Assembly (NCBI GenBank): GCA_013811715.1 | Contig: JACCUS010000035.1 | Span: 1 to 27,000, forward strand | Direction of reading: 5' to 3' | Length of the DNA stretch: 27,000 nucleotides | DNA from: Nocardioidaceae bacterium | GTDB lineage: Bacteria; Actinomycetota; Actinomycetes; Propionibacteriales; Nocardioidaceae | Shown here: piece by piece, positions 21,546 to 27,000 of the stretch | Numbering within the stretch: the stretch's first letter is position 1 | Layout of the letters: every line of letters starts with the position of its first letter | Translations under genes and position numbers: made by a program | The notes under the pieces: model-generated | Databases searched by the model: none | Told to the model about the DNA's origin: nothing | The model's input: the letters and a program-made list of their open reading frames with translations, nothing else

Positions 21546-24500
21546 GACAGCACCGTCTTGGACCGCTGCTGGGCCGGGCACATCCGGTTGAACTCGCAGC
21601 GCTTGCAGTGGTCGTTGACTGTGGCGTCGAACTGCTCGGCGCGCACGGTGGCGGTGGCGCTGATCAGCTGCACCTCGACCGGCTTGCGCCCCGACTCGTC
21701 AGCGGCTTGCGGCGATTGAACCTGCACCTTGGGCAGACCGCCGCTGTCGACGCGCAGCTGGACCAGCTCGGCGCCGCCCGGCTCGGCGGCCGACCCGCAC
21801 CGGCTCGCCAGGCCGTTGTGCCCGACGACGAGCTGGTAGAGGCCGAGCTGAGGGTTTTGAGTGACCGACTTGCCGGTCGGCGCGTTCTTGCTGGTCTTGA
21901 AGTCGACGATCACGACACGGCCTTCGGTGTCGCGCTCCACCCGGTCGATGCGGCCTTTGACTGCGACCCTCTCGCGGCCCTCGAGCGGGATCTCGATGTC
22001 GAAGTCGACCTCGGACCCGACGTAGGAGCGCCCCGGACGCGAGCCGTGCCAGGCGAAGAGCCGGTCGATGGCGGCCTCGGCCTCACACCGCTCTCGGGCG
22101 GCAATCCACGGACTGTCGAACCGCAGCTGGCCCCATACGTCGTCCAGCAGGCGCAGCACCTGCTCCTTGTCGACAACGTCGTCCTTGCTCATGTGGTCGG
22201 CGAGGGCGTGGATGACGCTGCCGAAGCCCAGCGCCGTCGTTCGGGCGGTCTCACCGGCGGCCTCCTTGGCCAAGAACCATCTCAGCGGGCAGCTGAGCAC
22301 CGCTTCGAGCCCGCTGGCCGAGAGCCTGAGCGGTGCGTCGGCTGGCCGTAGCGGGGTGTCGTTGGTGGTCCGCGGGCGCAGGCCCCACCAGTTCGCGGGG
22401 TCGGCGCCGGGTGCCAGTGACTGACCCCCGATCTCCTCGCCGACCAGCCGGGCGAGCCGGGCGGCAGCCGCCCCGCGCAGCGGTTGACGCTGCGTGGGAT
22501 CGGCCGCGACACGGCGCAGCTCGGCGACCAGGCCCGGCAGCGACATCGGCCGCAGCGGACGTCCGGGCAGATGACGCGCTGGAAGGCCGAGGTCGTCGAG
22601 CAGCCGGGACGGTTGGTCGCCGTCGGCCTCGGGCGAGGCCACCGCGGTGACGACCAGCCGCTGTCGAGCCCGGGTGACCGCGACGTAGAACAACCGTCGC
22701 TCCTCGGCCATCATCGCCTTGGCGGTGAGCGAGTCGACGAGTCCGTCGGCCCCCAGCCGGTCGGCCTGCAGCACTGAACCACGCCTCCGCAGGTCGGGCC
22801 AGGAGCCCTGCTGCACTCCGGCCACGGCGACGAGGCGCCACTCGAGCCCCTTCGATCGGTGCGCGGTGAGCAGCCGCACCGCGTCTCCGCGCACCCCTCG
22901 GTCGGCCAGGGTGTCGGCGGGGATCTGCTGCGCCTCGACCTCCTCGATGAAGACGAGCGCACCCCTGTGGCCGTGCTTCTCCTCGGCCTGCGCCGCCACC
23001 TCGAACAGGGCGCAGATCGCGTCTAGGTCGCGATCGGCAGCCCGGGCCGCACCGGCCCCCCGCTCGACCGCCCCACGGAGTCGGTACGGCCACGTGGTGC
23101 CGGACCAGAGCCCCCACAGCGCCTCCTCGGCCGGCCCGCCGGAGGCGAGCACGCCGTGCGCCCTGTGCAACAGCCGGGCGAGCTTGCCCGCACGCGCGGC
23201 CACCGAGTCGTCGAGCCCGTCGAGCAGCGACGGGTCGACCAAGGCGCTGCGCAGCAGCTCACCTGAGGAGAGCGGCAGCCGGTCGTGCTTCAGGCGGTCG
23301 GCTCGCCGGAGCCGACGGCCGAGCTTGCGGACCTCGGCCGCGTCGAGGTCACCCAGCGGGGAGGTCAACAGCATGCGTGCAGCCTCGGCTGACATCGCGT
23401 CGAGGTCGACGGCACCGCGCAGCGCGGCGAGCAGCGGCTGTACGGCGGGCTCCGCGCGCAGCGGGACCTCGTCACCGGCGACCTCGACGGGCACCCCGGC
23501 AGCGACCAGCGACCTTCTCAGGCCGGGGATCGAGGTGACACCAGACCGGACGAGCACAGCCATCTCGGTCCAGGGGATGTCGTCCTCCAGATGGGCGCGG
23601 CGCAAGATGTCGGCGATGTGGTCGGCCTCGGCGCCGCTGGAGGAGAACGTGAACACCTCGGCCCGGCCCGGCCCGAACTCACCGGGAGCCGCCGCCGGGT
23701 TACGAAAAGCGCGGAACGTGTCAGCTCCGATGGCCCCCTGGACGCCGATGCCGCCGGCGATCCGTCGGGAGGCGGTGAGCAGCCGCTCGCCGAAGCGTCG
23801 CGTCGTACTCAGAGCCACCACGTCCGCCCGGCGCCGGTCGGCATGCCGGAACTCGGTCGGGAAGTCGAGGATGCCGCGCACGTCGGCGCCCCTGAACGCG
23901 TAGATGCTCTGGTCGGGGTCGCCGACGACGACCAGGTCGCGCCCGTCTCCGGCAATCGCCTGCAGGAGCCGGACCTGCATCGGGTCGGTGTCTTGGTACT
24001 CGTCGACGAAGACGGCCTGGAACTGCCGCCGCAGCTGCTCGCGCACCTCGGGGCCCTCGGCCAGCAGCACTGCCCGGTGGACGAGCTCGGCGTAGTCGAG
24101 CGCGCCCTCGAAGTCGAGCACCTCGAGGTACTCGGCCATGAACGCCCCCGCCGCCACCCACTCGAGCCGGTCGGAGTCCGACCCCACCTGGGCCAGGTCG
24201 GCCGGTTCCATGCCCAGCTCGCGGGCGCGCGCGAGCACCGCGTGCACCTCGCGGGCGAACCCGCGGGTGCGGAGCGCCTGCTCGAGGGCCGGCGGCCAGG
24301 TGGCCTTCCCGCTCCCGCGGGAGTGGGCGAGCAGCTCGCGCAGCTTGACGTCCTGCTCGGGGGCGCTGAGCAGCCGGAGCGGGGCGGAGTAGAGCTCGGC
24401 CGGCTGCCACTGCCGCACCAAGCCGTAACAGAACGAGTGGAAGGTGGAGCTCATCAGGTGCGAGCTCGTGCGGCCCAGCCGCCCGGTGATGCGGTTGCGC

Positions 24501-24739
24501 AGCTCCTCGGCGGCCTTGCGGCTGAATGTGAGCACCAGCACCTGGTCGGGCTGCAGCCCCCGGCCGTCGATCCGGTCGACCACGGCCTCCACCAGCGTCG
24601 TGGTCTTGCCGGTGCCCGGGCCGGCCAGCACCAGCAGCGGGCCCCCCGGGTGGTCGACGACCGACCGCTGGGACTCGTCCAGCGTCGGAGCGCCGAGGAG
24701 AGGGCGCGCCGTACGTTCGAGGCGGTAGCTGACGGACAT
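21542..24739 (-). CDS. adnA: AdnA subunit of the AdnAB helicase-nuclease
   Basis: This 1065-residue partner of AdnB is the counterpart of M. tuberculosis Rv3202c. The N-terminal motor has Walker A LAGPGTGKTTTLVEAV (near 38-53), LTFSRKAAEELRNRI, DEYQDTDPMQ, VVGDPDQSIYAFRGAD, LTAHRSKGLEWRLVAVAG and RRLFYVAVTRARQRL. The C-terminal nuclease has GRIDRVERD, VVIVDFKTSK and QLGLYQLVV. It also has an early Cys in SCPLRWFLAKEA and a final CKRC...MC cluster (C-x2-C-x5-C), the four-Cys iron-sulfur staple of AddB-type nucleases. The start at 24739 (ATG) has neither a clear ribosome-binding site nor a clean -10 box, so it is the less certain point. It is translationally coupled to adnB. Confidence 0.95.
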   Translation of the reverse strand: MSVSYRLERTARPLLGAPTLDESQRSVVDHPGGPLLVLAGPGTGKTTTLVEAVVDRIDGRGLQPDQVLVLTFSRKAAEELRNRITGRLGRTSSHLMSSTFHSFCYGLVRQWQPAELYSAPLRLLSAPEQDVKLRELLAHSRGSGKATWPPALEQALRTRGFAREVHAVLARARELGMEPADLAQVGSDSDRLEWVAAGAFMAEYLEVLDFEGALDYAELVHRAVLLAEGPEVREQLRRQFQAVFVDEYQDTDPMQVRLLQAIAGDGRDLVVVGDPDQSIYAFRGADVRGILDFPTEFRHADRRRADVVALSTTRRFGERLLTASRRIAGGIGVQGAIGADTFRAFRNPAAAPGEFGPGRAEVFTFSSSGAEADHIADILRRAHLEDDIPWTEMAVLVRSGVTSIPGLRRSLVAAGVPVEVAGDEVPLRAEPAVQPLLAALRGAVDLDAMSAEAARMLLTSPLGDLDAAEVRKLGRRLRRADRLKHDRLPLSSGELLRSALVDPSLLDGLDDSVAARAGKLARLLHRAHGVLASGGPAEEALWGLWSGTTWPYRLRGAVERGAGAARAADRDLDAICALFEVAAQAEEKHGHRGALVFIEEVEAQQIPADTLADRGVRGDAVRLLTAHRSKGLEWRLVAVAGVQQGSWPDLRRRGSVLQADRLGADGLVDSLTAKAMMAEERRLFYVAVTRARQRLVVTAVASPEADGDQPSRLLDDLGLPARHLPGRPLRPMSLPGLVAELRRVAADPTQRQPLRGAAAARLARLVGEEIGGQSLAPGADPANWWGLRPRTTNDTPLRPADAPLRLSASGLEAVLSCPLRWFLAKEAAGETARTTALGFGSVIHALADHMSKDDVVDKEQVLRLLDDVWGQLRFDSPWIAARERCEAEAAIDRLFAWHGSRPGRSYVGSEVDFDIEIPLEGRERVAVKGRIDRVERDTEGRVVIVDFKTSKNAPTGKSVTQNPQLGLYQLVVGHNGLASRCGSAAEPGGAELVQLRVDSGGLPKVQVQSPQAADESGRKPVEVQLISATATVRAEQFDATVNDHCKRCEFNRMCPAQQRSKTVLS

Positions 24740-24787
24740 GGGTGCTATCCCACCAGACGGGGCCGACAGTCAGCCGAGGGACGGTGG

Positions 24788-25108
24788 TCAGGTCGGGGGC
24801 TGCCAGCAGGCGGCGTCGATGTCGATGCGGATCGAGGCGGCGTCGGTGATCGAGCCGCGCAGCGGGGTCTCTTCTTCTCGGTAGCGAGCCAGCGCCTCGC
24901 GCTGATGCGAGTCCGGCAGGCCGCCGTCGGCTCGCACGACGCGCCACCACGGCACCGGTCCGCCGTACATCGCCAGCACCCGTCCGACCTGCCGCGGTCC
25001 GCCCCGACCGACCGCCTCGGCGATCAGCCCGTACGTCGTCGCGCGCCCCACCGGGATCTGCTCGACGATCCTCAGCACCGCCTCGACGTACCTCTCCTGC
25101 TCCTCCAC
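24788..25108 (-). CDS. Alkyltransferase-like protein (MGMT family, no catalytic Cys)
   Basis: This 106-residue protein consists of the DNA-binding domain of O6-alkylguanine-DNA alkyltransferases: VLRIVEQIPVGRATTYGLIAEAVG, PRQVGRVL (helix with the arginine finger region) and PVPWWRVVRADG. The active-site PCHR is replaced by PWWR (residues 53-56), so the alkyl-accepting Cys is Trp. This is the mark of ATL proteins, which bind alkylated guanine and pass it to nucleotide excision repair. The GTG at 25108 gives the normal ATL length; CAAACT lies 6 nt upstream. The frame is open to 25192, but that extension is basic and unrelated. It lies upstream of adnA, as Rv3204 does in M. tuberculosis. Confidence 0.88.
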   Translation of the reverse strand: MEEQERYVEAVLRIVEQIPVGRATTYGLIAEAVGRGGPRQVGRVLAMYGGPVPWWRVVRADGGLPDSHQREALARYREEETPLRGSITDAASIRIDIDAACWQPPT

Positions 25109-25244
25109 GTCCTCAGTTTGCCTGATGGGCAGGCGACGCCGGCCGAGACGATTTCGGGCGAGACCCTCGATGCTGATTGAATGTCCCGACACCTCGACCG
25201 CGTCGCGACCGACGTGCCGACCGACTTACCCGAAAGGCATCACC

Positions 25245-25670
25245 ATGACTCGTTCAGCGTCCATCCTCGCCGTCGGGGTGCTCTCGCTTGGGGCGCTGAG
25301 CGCCTGTGGCGGCGGAGGCAGCGTCGAGGACTTCTGCGACAGCTACTTGAGCCTGGAGGATCTGCAAGGTCAGAACATCAGCGGGTTCGGAGACGCCCTG
25401 AATGATCTCTCCGACGCTTCTCCGGACGAGATCAAGGACGATGTCGACACGTTGAACAGCGCATACGACGACGTCGCCTCCACCCTCGAGGACGCCGGGG
25501 TCGACCCGGAGAACTTCGATCCGAGCAACCCCGACGCCTCCGGCCTCGACCGGGAGGCGCTCGAGGGCCTGCAGCAGGACGTGGAAGCCATCGGAAGCGA
25601 AGATGTGGAGCAGGCCAACCAGAACATCCAGGACTACGCCACCGAGAACTGCGACGGCTCCTCGAGCTGA
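25245..25670 (+). CDS. Secreted lipoprotein, hypothetical
   Basis: The protein has 141 residues with a lipoprotein signal peptide (MTRSASILAVGVLSLGALSAC): a short basic start, a hydrophobic run and the lipobox LSAC with lipidated Cys21, then a Gly-rich linker. The mature part is acidic and helical (VEDFCDSYLSLEDLQGQ, DEIKDDVDTLNSAYDDVAS) and ends near YATENCDG; the Cys after the N-terminus and the last Cys may form a disulfide. I do not recognise a named domain. The ATG at 25245 has AAAGG about 8 nt upstream. The gene stands alone between the ATL gene and a convergent tetR. Confidence 0.85.
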   Translation: MTRSASILAVGVLSLGALSACGGGGSVEDFCDSYLSLEDLQGQNISGFGDALNDLSDASPDEIKDDVDTLNSAYDDVASTLEDAGVDPENFDPSNPDASGLDREALEGLQQDVEAIGSEDVEQANQNIQDYATENCDGSSS

Positions 25671-25699
25671 CTGGGCACCACCCCCACCCGCACCCCACC

Positions 25700-25761
25700 C
25701 GCAATTGCGGGAAAGCTGCTGTCTCGTTCGGCGTGTCGGCAACCAGTTTCCCGCAATTCGC
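25700..25761. repeat. About 60-bp palindromic repeat element, copy B
   Basis: The element has AATTGCGGGAAA (25703-25714) perfectly paired with TTTCCCGCAATT (25747-25758) around a 32-nt loop, with the same outer GC/GC plus one bulged C as copy A. The left end is also part of a 14-bp palindrome, CCCGCAATTGCGGG. It stands between the convergent lipoprotein and tetR genes. Confidence 0.8.
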
Positions 25762-25802
25762 TGAGGTGCAGGGCGGGTCGCGGGTGGATGGCTCGGGTTG
25801 TG

Positions 25803-26396
25803 TCAGGCCGTGAGGGCGCGGAAGCCCGCGACGTACGACTGCGGGGTGACGTCGCCCAACAGCAGGCGCTGCAAGGCGAACCCGGGCACCAAGCCGAGCA
25901 TCACCTGCGCGACCTCGGCTGGGTCGGCGTCTGAGCTCAGCAGCCCGTCCTTCTGGGCGTGCCGTGCGACGACCTCGAAGCCGGCTCGCAGCTGCCCCAT
26001 GCGTTCACTCACGATCGCGTGGATGTCGGGGTCGCGCAGTGACTCGGCCCATGCCTGCACTCCCACGCGCGTGAGGTCGCCGTCCTCGTGGTCGGCCATC
26101 GTCGCGATGTGCGTCAGAACCGTCTGGAGGGCATCGGCCAATGAGACCGGCTGGGTCGCGGATCCCATGTCTTGCAGCAGATCAGCCACCTGCCCGATCG
26201 CCAGGCCGGAGATCGCCTTGATGATCTCGTTCTTGCTGCGGAAGTAGCCGTAGACCGCGCCCGCGGACATCCCGGCTTCGTTGATGACATCGGCCATCGT
26301 CGTCTTGTGGAAGCCCTCGCGGGCCACACACCTCCACCCGGCAGCGACGATGTGGTCTCGCCTGGCGGCGCGGCGCTCCGCGGTGATCTTCGGCAT
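25803..26396 (-). CDS. TetR-family repressor
   Basis: This 197-residue protein has a typical N-terminal HTH (residues 12-58): DHIVAAGWRCVAREGFHKTT, MADVINEAGMSAGAVYGYFRSK, EIIKAI. The ligand-binding C-terminal half is helical (VLTHIATMADHEDGDLTRVG, MLGLVPGFALQRLLLGD). The ATG at 26396 is preceded by TATCCT at 6 nt, so the mRNA should be leaderless. The gene is divergent from the membrane protein gene at 26496. A palindrome covers its own promoter, so it probably represses itself and its neighbour; the ligand is unknown. Confidence 0.92.
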   Translation of the reverse strand: MPKITAERRAARRDHIVAAGWRCVAREGFHKTTMADVINEAGMSAGAVYGYFRSKNEIIKAISGLAIGQVADLLQDMGSATQPVSLADALQTVLTHIATMADHEDGDLTRVGVQAWAESLRDPDIHAIVSERMGQLRAGFEVVARHAQKDGLLSSDADPAEVAQVMLGLVPGFALQRLLLGDVTPQSYVAGFRALTA

Positions 26397-26402
26397 CCCC
26401 GG

Positions 26403-26489
26403 AGGATAAAACGAATATTCGTTCTTGACAAGGAGCTTGCTCCGACGGCAAAGTGGGAGTGTAAGAAGAAGGAACATTCGTTTTAGGAT
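26403..26489. promoter_or_regulatory. Divergent tetR/permease control region with two operators
   Basis: AACGAATATTCGTT (26410-26423) is a perfect 14-bp palindrome beside the tetR -10 TATCCT (26408-26403). A second site at 26469-26482 matches it at 12 of 14 bases and lies just before the -10 TAGGAT (26484-26489) of the plus-strand gene. A TTGACA at 26425-26430 may belong to a further plus-strand promoter with CAAAGT at 26449-26454. Both genes start 6 nt after their -10 boxes. Confidence 0.7.
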
Positions 26490-26495
26490 TGGGCT

Positions 26496-27000
26496 ATGTC
26501 CACCACCTCCCCCAGCACCGACCCTCCGGTGCGCTCCGGCCTGCCCCACGAGGCCACGCCGTGGGTCCACGTCGCCGCCGCTGTCGCGGGCCTGACAGCG
26601 TTGCTCGCCCTGATCCTCACCGGCTTCGCCTGGCCGGCCAGCAACCTCGCGCCGCGAGATCTGCCGATCGCCGTGGCCGGCCCTCCCCCGGCCGTGGCGC
26701 CGGTCGAGCAGCAGCTGACGGCGGCCGGCGACGACGCGTTCGACGTGACAGCGGCGGCCTCCCGCAAGGCCGCCGTCGCCGCCATCGAGGACCGCGACGT
26801 GTACGGCGCCATCGTGATCGGAGAAACCGCCTCGGAGCTGCTGACCGCGCCGGCAGCGAGCCCGGTCGTTGCCCAGCTCCTCGTCGAGCTCTCGGCGCAG
26901 CTGGCTGCCGCCGCGCCGGCCGGCACGCCACCGCCTGTCGTGACCGAGGTCGTTCCGCTGCCGGCAGACGACCCCCGCGGGGCAGGGCTCGCCGCAGGAT
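26496..27000 (+). CDS. Membrane protein, probable YhgE/ABC-2 type permease, 5' part
   Basis: The first 168 codons are visible and the gene runs out of the window. A cytoplasmic tail of about 20 residues is followed by one strong transmembrane helix (HVAAAVAGLTALLALILTGFAW), then an extracytoplasmic stretch with LPIAVAGPPPAVAPVEQQL, YGAIVIGETASELLTAPAAS and LAAAAPAG. This pattern (one N-terminal helix, a DLPIAVVG-type strand, then AIVI near the end of a domain) is that of YhgE/Pip-like and ABC-2 permease relatives often controlled by a divergent tetR. Export of a toxic compound is likely but not shown. The start is ATG at 26496, fixed by the TAGGAT box 6 nt upstream. Confidence 0.7.
   Translation, partial: MSTTSPSTDPPVRSGLPHEATPWVHVAAAVAGLTALLALILTGFAWPASNLAPRDLPIAVAGPPPAVAPVEQQLTAAGDDAFDVTAAASRKAAVAAIEDRDVYGAIVIGETASELLTAPAASPVVAQLLVELSAQLAAAAPAGTPPPVVTEVVPLPADDPRGAGLAAG

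Noticed and set aside
23591..25180. 529-codon plus-strand open frame opposite adnA
   Set aside because: It is an antisense shadow; adnA motifs on the minus strand are unambiguous.
1..27000. CRISPR arrays, insertion sequences, rRNA
   Set aside because: No regularly spaced repeats, transposase frames or rRNA signatures were seen.

Overview
The window is high-GC chromosomal DNA of an actinobacterium. WhiB7, mycoredoxin, AdnAB, UvrD2 with a tetracysteine-HRDC tail, a UPF0182 protein and a PPA1309-family protein together point to Actinomycetia, perhaps Propionibacteriales (Nocardioides or Aeromicrobium-like). The species cannot be named from the sequence. Gene order largely follows the Mycobacterium tuberculosis Rv3193c-Rv3204 block as I remember it: UPF0182, PDZ-Lon protein, DUF2342 protein, E1-like protein, ABC1 kinase, whiB7, uvrD2, mycoredoxin, nudC, adnB, adnA and an MGMT-like protein. 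Most of the window is therefore conserved core chromosome, not an island.

Layout. 1-1300: the end of an MFS transporter, a small excisionase-like HTH gene in a sparse region, and an initiator tRNA. 1324-6873 (minus): moaE, a small membrane protein, a PDZ-Lon protease, a PPA1309 protein and a large UPF0182 membrane protein. 6968-8865 (plus): a DUF2342 metalloprotease-like gene coupled to a Nudix gene. 8866-9245: a gene-free stretch with a candidate minus-strand small RNA and a cluster of DnaA-box-like sites. 9246-12529 (plus): a YgjP-type metallopeptidase, a DUF5679 zinc ribbon, an E1-like TOMM-type protein and an ABC1 kinase. 12661-16048 (minus): a zinc-ribbon protein, an Arg-rich small protein, whiB7 with its attenuator and upstream ORF, and uvrD2. 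16133-18282: mycoredoxin, nudC and deoD. 18279-25108 (minus): adnB, adnA and an alkyltransferase-like gene. 25245-27000: a lipoprotein, then a divergent tetR/membrane-protein pair with two operators.

Themes. The region joins redox and antibiotic-stress control (whiB7, mycoredoxin, NudC) to DNA repair (UvrD2, AdnAB, ATL). Several genes have a TAnnnT -10 element only 6-7 nt before the start codon, which suggests leaderless mRNAs. The main non-genic signals are the whiB7 leader, the candidate sRNA beside the DnaA-box cluster, and a palindromic element of about 60 bp found twice, each time between convergent genes.
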